A stretch of DNA of 64,000 bases from an uncultured Bacilli bacterium. Its GTDB lineage: Bacteria > Bacillota_I > Bacilli_A > RF39 > UBA660. The notes below the pieces were generated by a model. It had not been told where the DNA came from, searched no databases, and saw only the letters and a list, made by a program, of their open reading frames with translations. The stretch covers positions 303,113 through 367,112 of the forward strand of contig CAKOON010000001.1 of the NCBI GenBank assembly GCA_934098565.1. Direction: 5' to 3'. Numbering within the stretch: the first letter of the stretch is position 1; each line of letters opens with the position of its first letter. Positions 1 through 8,740 of the stretch are shown piece after piece. A program made the translations under genes and the position numbers.

Positions 1-260
1 GCTTTTAATTTTTCACGACGAGCGGCAAGTAAGGGCTTTCTCACCTCTCTTAAAAAGGCTCTATAATTTTTTATATCTTCTTCAGAAACAGCTAATTTGC
101 AGGAACTAATGGCGGCAGCTTTTTCAGTAAGTTCAAGAAAAGACATATCATTTTCTTTAGCAATATCATTTATAATAGCAATAATTTCTTCTGTACTTTT
201 ATTATCTTTAAAAGCTGTATTTATAGTCCAATAACAATGAATAATCATATTTTTTTTCAT
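1..260 (-). CDS. hypothetical protein, C-terminus cut by window edge
   Basis: The reading frame opens at ATG 260 behind an AAGGAG site ten bases upstream and runs off the left edge, so only about 86 residues are seen. The start reads MKKNMIIHCYWTINTAFK. The segment is soluble and mainly helical, with a basic run (RKPLLAARREKLK) at the visible end. I recognise no family or catalytic motif. It lies downstream of the ftsI terminator and probably has its own promoter. Real coding seems likely from the ribosome binding site and open frame; the function is unknown. Confidence 0.7.
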   Translation of the reverse strand, partial: MKKNMIIHCYWTINTAFKDNKSTEEIIAIINDIAKENDMSFLELTEKAAAISSCKLAVSEEDIKNYRAFLREVRKPLLAARREKLK

Positions 261-339
261 ACACACACATACTCCTTCATGACTTCTAAATATCCTAACA
301 TATTTCTCATAATTTGCAAGATCTTTCGAAAAAAATTTC

Positions 340-363
340 AAAAAAACTTGGGCTATGCCAAGT
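340..363 (-). terminator. intrinsic terminator after ftsI
   Basis: On the minus strand ACTTGG, a six-base loop and CCAAGT are followed by a T-run. The loop contains the ftsI stop codon. It closes the rsmH-ftsL-ftsI unit. Confidence 0.8.
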
Positions 364-2470
364 TAAAAGTGATTTCTTCCGTACCAATGCTGGCACCTTC
401 TGGCAAACTTTGAGAAATAACTTTACCATTGCCATTTATTGTATAGTTCAAATTTAAAAGATGACAAAGAGCAATTAATTCACTTTTGGAGTAACCAATA
501 ACATTAGGCATGGTATAAGTGCCACTTGTTTTTAGAAAGACTTTACTATTTATTAAAACCTTATTATTTTTCTCTGGATACTGTTTAATGATGGTATCTG
601 AAGCTCCTAAAATAACCGGATTAAGCCCTAAAGATTTTAGCTTTTCTGCACTTGTTATAGTATCTGTGTTAAGAAAATTTTCTAAAGTTATGATATTGTT
701 ACTAGATACATTTTCGGTCTTCTTTTCTAAATTTTTATATTTAGCAATTTCATCAACGATATTGACAATAGCAGTAGCAGCATTCTTAAAAGCTCCTTGA
801 AATTGCTTGACTGAGAAATAAATAATATATTCAGGCTCATCATAAGGAAATAACATAGCAAAGGATTTAATGTAATTGTAATCACCAGTCATGTAGCCGC
901 CACTAGGATTAGCAATTTGCGCAGTACCAGTTTTTCCCATCACCTCGACTAAATCAGATTTAAAGTAACGAGCATCAGTTTTGCCTGAATAAACAACGTC
1001 ATGCATCATAGTTTTCATTTTATCAGTAGTTGATTTTTGCACTACTTGGCCTAATTCTTCTCTTTGGCCTTCATATATGACCTCTTTAGTTGTACTGTCT
1101 ACGATTTTGGAAATAATATATGGCTTTAACATAACACCGTCATTAGCAATAGTTGTTAAAGCTTGAATATTTTGAATAGGCGTGGTCGTAATTCCTTGAC
1201 CGAAAGAAGCGGTAGCAATTTCGGTAGCATAATTAAAGTTAATGGTGCCACTTGCTTCATCAGGTAAAGTAATGCCCGTTTTTTGGCCAAATCCAAACTT
1301 GGTATAGTATTCAGCTAATTTTTCTTTGCCAAGACGTTGACTAAGAATAGTAGCAGCGACATTGGAAGAATAACTAAAGCCTTCATCAAAAGTAATACTA
1401 CCCCACCCGACATTGTTAAAGTCTTTAATAGTGGCATCACTGACCTTAATTGTTCCAGACATATATTTTTCATCGCCATCATAAAGATCACTGTCAATTG
1501 CACTCATAAAAGAAAATATTTTCATTGTAGAACCAGGTTCATAAGAGTAAGAAACTAAAGGATTTAAATAATTAGTCATATTTAACTTATTAGCATCAAA
1601 GGATGGTGAGGCCCCACTAGCTAAGATGGCCCCCGTTTTAGCATCAGCAACGGTCAAAGTCAACCAAGTATAATTAAAATTACTTGATAGATTATTAATT
1701 TCTTGTTCAACAAAAAGTTGAATGTTATTATCAATAGTTAAGTAAATATCAGCGCCAGATTTAGACTCTTTAACATTTTCTTCAGCATAAGGAAGTTTAT
1801 AACCATAATTATCTGTTTGATACTCACTAAAGCCGTTTTCACCTTTTAAATAGGCATCACAGTACTTTTCAATGCCCATTTCACCACCTATATTACCTTC
1901 ATCATCTTTTTTAGAATAGCCAACAATGTACGAAGCAAAATCTCCCATCTGATAATATCTTTTAGAAGAAGTAAGAAAATCCAGACCGGGTAAGTTCAAG
2001 GCTTCTATTTCTAATTTTAAACTTTCAGAAATATCTTTAGCATAAGTAAATTCAACTTGATATTTATTTTCCGTATTTAATCTTTCCAAAATATAATCAT
2101 AAGTCATATCTTTATTACCATATTTACTGAATACTTCACTTAGCTTCTGTGCTGTTAATTCTTTATCAACAACATGCTGAGGTTTATTAGGATTTGTTGT
2201 TCTTGTATCACTTAAATAAGCTATTAAAGTATAAGAATTGACTGTATTAGCTAGATAATTACCACTTTTATCATATATGTTACCACGGTGGGCATAAAGT
2301 ATTTTCTTGGTCGTGTTTCTTTTTTCGGCATACTCTTTTAAATCAATTCCATCAATTTCTTTAGATAAAGAAATGTAGATAAGTTTGCCAATTAAAACTA
2401 AAAAGCAAAGGCTTAAGAAGAGAAAAACAAGCTTACTAAAATGAATGTTTTTATTTATTTTACTTTTCAT
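353..2470 (-). CDS. ftsI: class B penicillin-binding protein with PASTA tail (FtsI/PBP2B type)
   Basis: A D,D-transpeptidase that cross-links septal peptidoglycan outside the membrane. One N-terminal membrane helix lies at about residues 12-34, a PBP dimerisation domain at about 55-230, and the transpeptidase domain at about 265-600. The active-site motifs are all present: STMK at 314-317 (nucleophile Ser314), SSN at 368-370 and KTGT at 513-516. The last ~55 residues are a PASTA domain, preceded by a more degenerate copy, as in Bacillus PBP2B or SpoVD. At 705 residues it is a normal length. The start overlaps the ftsL end by 11 bases and has an AAGGA site. Its position after rsmH and ftsL argues for the vegetative division enzyme; a SpoVD-like role cannot be excluded. 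Confidence 0.93.
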   Translation of the reverse strand: MKSKINKNIHFSKLVFLFLSLCFLVLIGKLIYISLSKEIDGIDLKEYAEKRNTTKKILYAHRGNIYDKSGNYLANTVNSYTLIAYLSDTRTTNPNKPQHVVDKELTAQKLSEVFSKYGNKDMTYDYILERLNTENKYQVEFTYAKDISESLKLEIEALNLPGLDFLTSSKRYYQMGDFASYIVGYSKKDDEGNIGGEMGIEKYCDAYLKGENGFSEYQTDNYGYKLPYAEENVKESKSGADIYLTIDNNIQLFVEQEINNLSSNFNYTWLTLTVADAKTGAILASGASPSFDANKLNMTNYLNPLVSYSYEPGSTMKIFSFMSAIDSDLYDGDEKYMSGTIKVSDATIKDFNNVGWGSITFDEGFSYSSNVAATILSQRLGKEKLAEYYTKFGFGQKTGITLPDEASGTINFNYATEIATASFGQGITTTPIQNIQALTTIANDGVMLKPYIISKIVDSTTKEVIYEGQREELGQVVQKSTTDKMKTMMHDVVYSGKTDARYFKSDLVEVMGKTGTAQIANPSGGYMTGDYNYIKSFAMLFPYDEPEYIIYFSVKQFQGAFKNAATAIVNIVDEIAKYKNLEKKTENVSSNNIITLENFLNTDTITSAEKLKSLGLNPVILGASDTIIKQYPEKNNKVLINSKVFLKTSGTYTMPNVIGYSKSELIALCHLLNLNYTINGNGKVISQSLPEGASIGTEEITFNLA

Positions 2471-2759
2471 CAGTATCGTCCTTATCTATACTTGTAATAT
2501 TATTATTTTTATAAGATAAACCGTTTTCTTTAGCTATTTCTCTTATTTTATCTAAAGAAGCTAATTCGTTGATTTGCATTTCTACAGATTCATTAATCTT
2601 AGTTTGTTTTTCAATATTATTTTTTAATTTTTCTACTTCAATATTGATTTCACTTAGTTTAGCACGGGTAATAACTTGAAGAAGTGGAGAAAAAATGAGG
2701 ACTAAAATTATTAAGATGAAGATTTTTTTATCCCTTTTATTATTCTTTTGTGGTTTCAT
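2460..2759 (-). CDS. ftsL: FtsL-like division protein
   Basis: A small bitopic protein of 99 residues: a basic N-terminus (MKPQKNNKRDKK), one membrane helix at about residues 14-32, then an extracytoplasmic coiled coil rich in Lys, Glu and Ile. This is the FtsL/DivIC layout, and in dcw clusters FtsL sits exactly between rsmH and ftsI. It would stabilise the FtsQLB complex that activates FtsW-FtsI. The family has little sequence conservation, so the call rests on topology and position. I chose ATG 2759 over an upstream in-frame codon because an AAAGG site precedes it and rsmH stops one base before. Confidence 0.8.
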   Translation of the reverse strand: MKPQKNNKRDKKIFILIILVLIFSPLLQVITRAKLSEINIEVEKLKNNIEKQTKINESVEMQINELASLDKIREIAKENGLSYKNNNITSIDKDDTDEK

Positions 2760-2760
2760 T

Positions 2761-3675
2761 TTAAATCCTTTCTGCAATGCGTAATTTAGCACTTTTACTG
2801 CGAGAATTTTCCACTAGTTCCTGACTACTAGGAAGGATAGGCTTTCTGGTTACTAGTTTTAATTTGGGCTTATATTCCTCTGGAATGACTGGTAAGCCTT
2901 TAACTAGTTCATTGACTTCACTATTTTCTTTAAAATATTTTTTTACAATACGGTCTTCTAAAGAATGAAAAGTTATGATAGCAACTCGACCCTCTTTATT
3001 TAAAAGTTCCAAAACATCAGGTAAAACTGCTTTTAGAACTGATAATTCTTTATTGACTTCTATTCTGATAGCCTGAAATATTTTACGTTCAGGATGGTTC
3101 TTATAAAAGTAATTAGCGCCGACGGCTTGTTCGATAACATTTACTAATTCTAAAGTGGTCTTAATGGGTCTTTTAGCAATGATTTTATTAGCAATTAAAC
3201 GACTTTGCTTTTCATCACCATAAGTAAAAAAGATATCAGTTAAAGCCTCTTTCGAATATTCATTGACAACGTTTTCAGCACTTAAAGACGCACTAGTGTC
3301 CATCCGCATATCAAGAAGCCCATCTTTACTAAAGCTAAAACCACGGGAAGCATCATCTATTTGAGGAGACGAAACCCCTAAGTCAAAGACAATTCCATCG
3401 ATTTTCTTAACTTTTCTTTTTTCTAACTCAGCTTTTAGGTTAACAAAATTACTTTTTATCAAAGTATAGTTAGAACTAATTTTTTGCAGACGCTTATCCG
3501 CATAGGAAATAGCCATCTCATCTTCATCAAATGAATATAAGTGTCCAGTCGTTAATTTTTCTAGGATTTTACTAGAATGACCACCTAATCCAAGGGTAGC
3601 ATCAACATAGATTCCATCTTCTTTAATATTTAAATTTTCAATTGTTTCATTAAGCAAAACACTATAATGTTCCAT
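2761..3675 (-). CDS. rsmH: 16S rRNA (cytosine1402-N4)-methyltransferase RsmH (MraW)
   Basis: A SAM-dependent methyltransferase acting on C1402 in the ribosomal decoding centre. The SAM-binding motif DATLGLGGHS is at residues 25-34, the family signature FDLGVSSPQIDD near 98, and RGFSF and the C-terminal RSKSAKLR follow. The length of 304 is typical. The start has a strong AAGGAAGTGG site. It is the first gene of the rsmH-ftsL-ftsI operon and is driven by the promoter at 3713-3741. There is no mraZ upstream; the neighbour is an unrelated gene with its own terminator. Confidence 0.96.
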   Translation of the reverse strand: MEHYSVLLNETIENLNIKEDGIYVDATLGLGGHSSKILEKLTTGHLYSFDEDEMAISYADKRLQKISSNYTLIKSNFVNLKAELEKRKVKKIDGIVFDLGVSSPQIDDASRGFSFSKDGLLDMRMDTSASLSAENVVNEYSKEALTDIFFTYGDEKQSRLIANKIIAKRPIKTTLELVNVIEQAVGANYFYKNHPERKIFQAIRIEVNKELSVLKAVLPDVLELLNKEGRVAIITFHSLEDRIVKKYFKENSEVNELVKGLPVIPEEYKPKLKLVTRKPILPSSQELVENSRSKSAKLRIAERI

Positions 3676-3712
3676 AATCCACTTCCTTTATATTTAGTTC
3701 TTTCTAAGGTTA

Positions 3713-3741
3713 ATCTTACTATAATTTGAGATTTTTGTAAA
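3713..3741 (-). promoter_or_regulatory. sigma-A promoter of rsmH-ftsL-ftsI
   Basis: TTTACA (3736-3741) and TAAGAT (3713-3718) on the minus strand are spaced by exactly 17 bases, about 40 bases upstream of rsmH. Confidence 0.75.
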
Positions 3742-3764
3742 CAAAAGAGCCTAAGAAATTAGGC
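3740..3764 (-). terminator. intrinsic terminator downstream of the 471-residue ORF
   Basis: A six-base stem GCCTAA/TTAGGC with a four-base loop is followed on the minus strand by TCTTTTGTTT. It separates the 3821-5236 gene from the rsmH promoter. Confidence 0.75.
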
Positions 3765-3820
3765 CTAGACATTATTTTTACAAAATTATTAATAGTTTTT
3801 TAGAATAAATATTATCCTGT

Positions 3821-5236
3821 TTAATAGCGATTACTTTTTCTAGCATTCGTTTCTAAAAAATTCAGCATGATTTCATAACGAGTTTCAGAATATTCAATAG
3901 CCTTAGCAATTGCGGCCTTGTCATTAGCAATCTCTGGACGTTCGCTAATTTTTAAATATTGAAAATAAGGGTCATTAACTTTTTTCTGCATAACTCCTTT
4001 AATAATATAAGTGTTATTGGGACCAAAAGAAAATAGTATTCTTAACTGGTCAGTATATTTTATTTCATAAAAATTAGAAATATCGAGAATTTTTCTTGTA
4101 ACATAGCCACTATCATTACCAATTTCAAAATTAGTTAATAATTCTCTTACTCTGTTATAGCATTCTTCTGGTAATTCATCTAAATCACGCTCAATATATG
4201 ATTTTTTATCATCAGAGCTATAATCATTAGAACTTAGTATCAATGTTCTTGTAAGAGCATCTTGCGATTTCCAGCTAGTTTCCTCTTCAATGCTCACTTT
4301 TCTAGGAAACGATGCTTGTTCCTTAGTTACTTCTAATCGCTTTTTATTTAGATAGTTAATCAAAAATAAATAGTGATTATAATCGTTGATAACTCTATCT
4401 AATTCTTCAACCAATAGAAAGCTAAAATTATCAGCTAACAAAGTGTCTTTTAAAAGATTTATATTATCAATAACCAAGTTAATTAGACAACTATATATAT
4501 ATTTCTTATCAATAGAACTATACTTATCCAGACTAGCAAAATATTCATCTAACTGGTCAAGACTATATTTTTCTTCAATTACAGCAGTCGTACCGTCTAA
4601 AAAGTTAACAGCTTGGCTGCTCACACCTTGTTGGTTGATATCTATTTGGTTATACTTGGAATTAATTAAAATTAATGTTGTTCCTGCAGACATTTTAAAC
4701 TCTGGGCTTTTATACCAGAACAATGCTACTTTAGCTCGATATTTATCCTCTCTTGTAAATGTAGTGGCTTTATTCATTAATTCAGTTAAGAATCGAACTT
4801 CTTCAGTTGTCAAGGTATCTGTGATTCGTGCCTCTATTTTTGAAAGAATAGAATCATAAAGGTTTGTTTGGTTTTCAAATTCAATGTGTAGGGACATTAA
4901 TTCTTCTGATTTATTGAGAAAAATATTGTAGTAATAATTAACTGTGTTAATAGCCGCATAATTTTTATTTATAACATAATCATCAACACTTTTAACAAAA
5001 CGTTCTTGATCTTTTTCACTTAATCCTAATCTTCTAAAGTCAATTTTTCTTATTTGATGATATTTATCTTTTAATTTTTTATTAAACAAAGACAATACCT
5101 CTTTATAGTAAAACAATGAATTTTCTAGTCTAGCTAGTGTCCTAGGAATATTTTGACAATCAATACGATAGTTAAAACGCACAAGATTTTTAACTTTTTT
5201 TATAAAATAATCATAATTAAATGCTTGATATGGCAT
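3821..5236 (-). CDS. unknown 471-residue protein with RelE/HigB-like C-terminal segment
   Basis: Not a family I recognise as a whole. Residues 1-340 are mostly helical with many Tyr, Asn, Lys and Leu and no membrane segment or signal peptide. Residues ~357-432 resemble the RelE/ParE/HigB fold: a helix (VRELLTNF), then beta strands with QLRILFSF and TYIIKGVMQKK, a Pro, and a final helix with the spacing seen in HigB-type proteins. The gene is monocistronic, with its own promoter (5267-5295) and terminator. No partner antitoxin is adjacent. The RelE resemblance is by eye and is inference; the protein may use the fold for RNA or ribosome binding rather than as a toxin. Confidence 0.75.
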   Translation of the reverse strand: MPYQAFNYDYFIKKVKNLVRFNYRIDCQNIPRTLARLENSLFYYKEVLSLFNKKLKDKYHQIRKIDFRRLGLSEKDQERFVKSVDDYVINKNYAAINTVNYYYNIFLNKSEELMSLHIEFENQTNLYDSILSKIEARITDTLTTEEVRFLTELMNKATTFTREDKYRAKVALFWYKSPEFKMSAGTTLILINSKYNQIDINQQGVSSQAVNFLDGTTAVIEEKYSLDQLDEYFASLDKYSSIDKKYIYSCLINLVIDNINLLKDTLLADNFSFLLVEELDRVINDYNHYLFLINYLNKKRLEVTKEQASFPRKVSIEEETSWKSQDALTRTLILSSNDYSSDDKKSYIERDLDELPEECYNRVRELLTNFEIGNDSGYVTRKILDISNFYEIKYTDQLRILFSFGPNNTYIIKGVMQKKVNDPYFQYLKISERPEIANDKAAIAKAIEYSETRYEIMLNFLETNARKSNRY

Positions 5237-5266
5237 AAGGGCCTCTTTTCTATTCTAATCTTAATC

Positions 5267-5295
5267 ATTATATAGTTTTTTAAATTAAAATACAA
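5267..5295 (-). promoter_or_regulatory. sigma-A promoter of the 471-residue ORF
   Basis: TTGTAT (5290-5295) and TATAAT (5267-5272) on the minus strand with 17-base spacing, about 30 bases upstream of the start codon. Confidence 0.7.
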
Positions 5296-5316
5296 TATAT
5301 TCCCAAAAATTCAGTA

Positions 5317-5342
5317 CTAAAAAAGAGCTTTACTAAGCTCTT
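5317..5342 (-). terminator. intrinsic terminator of rpmG-efp
   Basis: A perfect eight-base stem AAGAGCTT/AAGCTCTT with a four-base loop is followed by six T on the minus strand. It overlaps the efp stop codon. Confidence 0.88.
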
Positions 5343-5893
5343 GATGAATATTTACCGTCTTTTGTAGAAATAATAATATGTTCACCTTGATTGATAAACA
5401 TTGGTACTTTAACAACATAACCAGTTTCGATTGTCGCATCTTTTAAGGCGTTATTTGTTGTATTACCTTTTGTTGCTTCGGTAGTTTCAACTACTTCAAA
5501 CTCGATTTTTTCTGGTAAATCAATACCAATTATTTCACCCTCATAGAAATTGATAACGATTTCTAAGTTTTCTTTTAAATACTTTTTTTCTTCTTCTAAT
5601 TTACTAGCTGGCACTTCAATTTGTTCATAAGTAGCAGTATCCATAAAAACATAATTGTCCCCAGTACTGTACAAGTATTGCATAGGTTTTCTATCAATAT
5701 GAGCTTTTTCTACTTTAATATTTGTATTGTAAGTATCTTCAACGATTGAACCAGTTTTCAAGTTTCTTAGCTTAATTTTAACAAAAGCAGCACCTTTACC
5801 TGGTTTTACATGTTGAAATTCAACTATTTGACATAGTTTACCATCCATGATGATAGTCATGCCATTTTTTATATCATTAATGTTGATATTCAT
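5333..5893 (-). CDS. efp: elongation factor P
   Basis: A translation factor that binds between the P and E sites and relieves stalling at polyproline. It has the three-barrel EF-P layout at the standard length (186 residues). The tip loop HVKPGKG places the lysine that is modified in other bacteria at residue 33. The C-terminal OB domain ends with GEHIIISTKDGKYSSRA, typical of the family. No lysyl-modification gene (epmA, epmB) is adjacent. The gene follows rpmG by 19 bases and has a GAAAGG site, so the two are probably co-transcribed. Confidence 0.96.
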   Translation of the reverse strand: MNININDIKNGMTIIMDGKLCQIVEFQHVKPGKGAAFVKIKLRNLKTGSIVEDTYNTNIKVEKAHIDRKPMQYLYSTGDNYVFMDTATYEQIEVPASKLEEEKKYLKENLEIVINFYEGEIIGIDLPEKIEFEVVETTEATKGNTTNNALKDATIETGYVVKVPMFINQGEHIIISTKDGKYSSRA

Positions 5894-5912
5894 AATATAA
5901 GCCTTTCTTTAA

Positions 5913-6077
5913 TTATTTTTTCTCTTTATGTGTTGTTTTTCTGCCACAATTACTACAATATTTTTTAGTTTCTAACTTTTCTGGAGTATTTTTCTTATTT
6001 TTACTTGTAGTATAATTTTCATGCTTACATTCTTGGCATGCTAAAGTAACATAATTTCTATTTTCATTTTTTGCCAT
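5913..6077 (-). CDS. rpmG: ribosomal protein L33
   Basis: A 54-residue ORF read directly from the sequence. It starts MAKNENRNYVTLACQEC and ends with YCSNCGRKTTHKEKK. The two CxxC pairs form the zinc ribbon of the C+ form of L33. A perfect AGGAGGGA site lies before the ATG. It leads the rpmG-efp unit; its promoter lies inside the 3' end of the upstream penicillin-binding protein gene. Confidence 0.95.
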   Translation of the reverse strand: MAKNENRNYVTLACQECKHENYTTSKNKKNTPEKLETKKYCSNCGRKTTHKEKK

Positions 6078-6107
6078 AAGTATCCCTCCTTTGCATCACT
6101 CTTAAGT

Positions 6108-6136
6108 ATTTTACCATACTTTTATGGTTTTGCAAA
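6108..6136 (-). promoter_or_regulatory. sigma-A promoter of rpmG-efp (extended -10)
   Basis: TTTGCA (6131-6136) and TGG-TAAAAT (hexamer 6108-6113) on the minus strand with 17-base spacing. The -35 lies inside the preceding gene. Confidence 0.65.
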
Positions 6137-8008
6137 CAAATAATTCGTGATTTCTGTACTTATTAAACGGTGGAGAGGGGCGTTATACTTTACTTTAGCC
6201 CCTTCAATCGAAATATTAGGATTTAAGACGACTAAAGAATACTCAGGATTATCATAGGGAAAGTAAGCCGCAAAAGTCGTATTGATGGTAGTAACTTTTT
6301 TAGCATAGTAGTTCTGAGCAGTCCCAGTTTTGCCAGCAGGCTGGTATTTTTTATTGATAAAGTTATTAGCAGTCCCACCGTTTACAACCTCATAAAAACC
6401 CCTTTGAATTCTTTTAAGATACTCTGGTTCTAAGCCAATATCATTAATTTTACTTACTCGCCCTTTTTGAAAAGATAAAGTCATTCTCTTTCCATTGTTA
6501 GCGATAGTATTAATGTAACTAAGGATTTGTAGAGGAGTATAGGTATCATATTGACCAATAGCTAAATTAAGGTATAAGTCGCTAGCAACTTTATCCCCTT
6601 GAATACCAATGTTTTCTTTGGGATAGTCAATGGCAGTCGGACTACCTAGACCAAATGTTTTAAAGACACTTCGATATTTTTCAAAATCGGCTTTAGTTAC
6701 TTGCAAATCCATATTATATTTATAAGTCGCATTAGCTACTTTAATAGCAGTCAAAAACTGATAATAATTACTGGAATGTTTAAGCGCTGTAATATCATTT
6801 AGATAGCCCAACTCTTTATAAGAACATTTTTTAGGTACACGATAAATTTTAATACACGAGTCTTTATAAAACTTAGTAGTATCAATAGCGTTATTTAGAT
6901 AGCCAACAGTAGTAGAAGCCCCTTTAATAACAGACCCAACGGTATAACTAGAAAGAATAGCACTACTAGAAATATCGGTAAAAGTACCATCTTGATACTT
7001 TAAACCACTTATTGCTAAGATAGCTCCAGTTTTAGGACTACTCAAAATAGTATAATTAGTGTCAAAATAATCGGTATTAGTCATTTTCTTTACTTTAAGC
7101 ATATTATTTTTTTGAATTTCTAGTAGTTTTAGTTCTAAATCTAAATCAATATTTAAGATTAAATCTTCGCCTGAACTTCCCTTCTCGACTAAACTTAAAG
7201 TATTATCGTTATTGATAATATATTTATCTTTTTTTCCGTGTAAGGTCTCTTCATAAAACAATTCTAAACCAGAAAGACCGACTAAATCATTTTTGAGATA
7301 ACCTTTTTCTAAGTAAGATGCCACATCTTCTTTTTGAATAGAACCGACACGTCCGATGATACTGGGAACAATATTATAAAGATTTTCTCTTTCATAAACA
7401 TAATCACAAGCTAGACCAGTTAGATTATATTCGGTAATTTGCATACATACGTTCTCGCTAACATTTTTTAAAACAATTTTAGTATCATAGGCATAACCAT
7501 TAGTAAGTAGATAATAAGTATGAATAGCTAAACGGTCTTTAAGAGTATATTTCTCAATTTCTTTATCAATCCGATTATACTTAATCTTTTCAATCTCAGC
7601 ATTGGTAATTTTTCGATATTTAAGGTTGTCTTTATCAATATTAGTTAACAGATAGTTAGTATTTTCTGTTAAAAGGTAATACTTTTTCAACTCATCTTTA
7701 GTAGCTTCATCAGTTAAGTTAAGAATACTTATTAGTTTATAAGCCAAATTAATGAGATAATCGGTATCCGGATTATTAATAAGACGATAAGTAATAATAT
7801 TAATTTTTTTGTTATCAATTAAAACTTTACCATTAGTATCTAAAATTCGTCCTCGGTAGTCAGTAAGTCCATAAAAATATTTAGTGGTAGCTTTTTCATA
7901 AAGATTTAAATAGTAATCGTGATTTTTAATTCTTAAATCATAAAAGCGGTATGTAAAAAGTCCAAAAATTAGAATGACTATGATAAGTAAAAAGCACTTT
8001 TTTTTCAT
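6122..8008 (-). CDS. class B penicillin-binding protein (PBP2/MrdA-like)
   Basis: A second D,D-transpeptidase with one N-terminal membrane helix, a long dimerisation domain and a C-terminal transpeptidase domain. In the longer numbering the motifs are SVIK at 363-366, SSN at 416-418 and KTGTAQ near 560. The usual Pro-Gly before the serine is Val-Gly here. There is no PASTA tail, unlike the ftsI product, so elongation (the RodA partner) is the more likely role; this is inference. I chose ATG 8008 because GGTGA lies five bases upstream, whereas the in-frame ATG at 8020 has no ribosome site. Monocistronic and divergent from the DUF2624-like gene. Confidence 0.88.
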   Translation of the reverse strand: MKKKCFLLIIVILIFGLFTYRFYDLRIKNHDYYLNLYEKATTKYFYGLTDYRGRILDTNGKVLIDNKKINIITYRLINNPDTDYLINLAYKLISILNLTDEATKDELKKYYLLTENTNYLLTNIDKDNLKYRKITNAEIEKIKYNRIDKEIEKYTLKDRLAIHTYYLLTNGYAYDTKIVLKNVSENVCMQITEYNLTGLACDYVYERENLYNIVPSIIGRVGSIQKEDVASYLEKGYLKNDLVGLSGLELFYEETLHGKKDKYIINNDNTLSLVEKGSSGEDLILNIDLDLELKLLEIQKNNMLKVKKMTNTDYFDTNYTILSSPKTGAILAISGLKYQDGTFTDISSSAILSSYTVGSVIKGASTTVGYLNNAIDTTKFYKDSCIKIYRVPKKCSYKELGYLNDITALKHSSNYYQFLTAIKVANATYKYNMDLQVTKADFEKYRSVFKTFGLGSPTAIDYPKENIGIQGDKVASDLYLNLAIGQYDTYTPLQILSYINTIANNGKRMTLSFQKGRVSKINDIGLEPEYLKRIQRGFYEVVNGGTANNFINKKYQPAGKTGTAQNYYAKKVTTINTTFAAYFPYDNPEYSLVVLNPNISIEGAKVKYNAPLHRLISTEITNYLFAKP

Positions 8009-8058
8009 CAATTTCACCATTATTAGTATTACAAAGTTTACCTAATTCATACAATTTA

Positions 8059-8334
8059 ATGGGTGATATTTTGTATAATTTAGTGGAAAGTACAATTAAT
8101 AAATTGTCTTTAAATGACATTTTTAACTTTGCTAGTAAGAGCAATATTAATCTTTCAAATGAAGAAGCCCAATTTATTTTAAGCTTTTTAAAATCAAATT
8201 GGTATATTTTGTTAAAAAAGCAAGACATAAGTGTCTTAGACAAGTACAAGGACAACTTTAGTTCAGATAATTTTACTAAGATAAGAGATAATCTTCTTAT
8301 GTATAAAAACAAGTATGGTCGCCTTTTTAGATAG
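8059..8334 (+). CDS. small DUF2624-like (YqfT) protein
   Basis: A 91-residue soluble helical protein. The segment LNDIFNFASKSNINLSNEEA followed by QFILSFLKSN resembles the DUF2624 family (B. subtilis YqfT), in which an N-terminal helical pair precedes a short linker; the family has no assigned function. The start is uncertain: ATG 8059 has no ribosome site, while TTG 8071 has GGGTGA just upstream. It faces trxA, with a shared bidirectional terminator between them. A longer ORF on the opposite strand over the same DNA has no known features and is less likely. Confidence 0.65.
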   Translation: MGDILYNLVESTINKLSLNDIFNFASKSNINLSNEEAQFILSFLKSNWYILLKKQDISVLDKYKDNFSSDNFTKIRDNLLMYKNKYGRLFR

Positions 8335-8404
8335 AATTATCCTCTTGAAATTTTTTTAGTTTTTAGCTGGCTTATTTATTATGATTTCTAAAATTTAAAA
8401 GTTA

Positions 8405-8456
8405 AAAAAATCCTTAAAGGGTTCCTAATAAAAGGATTAGTCTTTAAGGACTTTTT
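8405..8456. terminator. bidirectional terminator between the DUF2624-like gene and trxA
   Basis: Nine-base arms TCCTTAAAG (8411-8419) and CTTTAAGGA (8442-8450) are flanked by an A-run on the left and a T-run on the right, so it can work on both strands for the two convergent genes. Confidence 0.8.
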
Positions 8457-8740
8457 TATTTTAGAAATTCTTCTAATTCATTTTTACTTAAAAAGCCAAT
8501 ATTTTTCTTAATTTCTTTTCCATTATCGAAAAGAATAATTGTTGGAATTGACATAACACCAAAGTTACGGGCTATATCAGGAAATTTATCAACATTGATT
8601 TTTAAAATGGGAAAATCAATTGTTTCTAAGATAGTTCCTAGCATTTTACAAGGTCCACACCAGTCAGCATAAAAGTCTACTAAAACTTTTTTATTCTTTA
8701 ATTCATTATCTAAATCGTTGGTTTCTAAATATTTAATCAT
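8456..8740 (-). CDS. trxA: thioredoxin
   Basis: A cytoplasmic thiol-disulfide reductase of 94 residues. The active site WCGPC has redox cysteines 28 and 31, preceded by VDFYAD. The cis-proline is in the SIPTII segment. It is slightly short at the N-terminus compared with typical ~104-residue thioredoxins. The start overlaps the cvpA stop as ATGA, so translation is coupled. Thioredoxin reductase is not in the window. Confidence 0.94.
   Translation of the reverse strand: MIKYLETNDLDNELKNKKVLVDFYADWCGPCKMLGTILETIDFPILKINVDKFPDIARNFGVMSIPTIILFDNGKEIKKNIGFLSKNELEEFLK

Noticed and set aside
7938..8312. 124-codon ORF on the minus strand opposite the DUF2624-like gene
   Set aside because: It overlaps the start of the PBP2-like gene and shows no family features, while the plus-strand frame resembles DUF2624.
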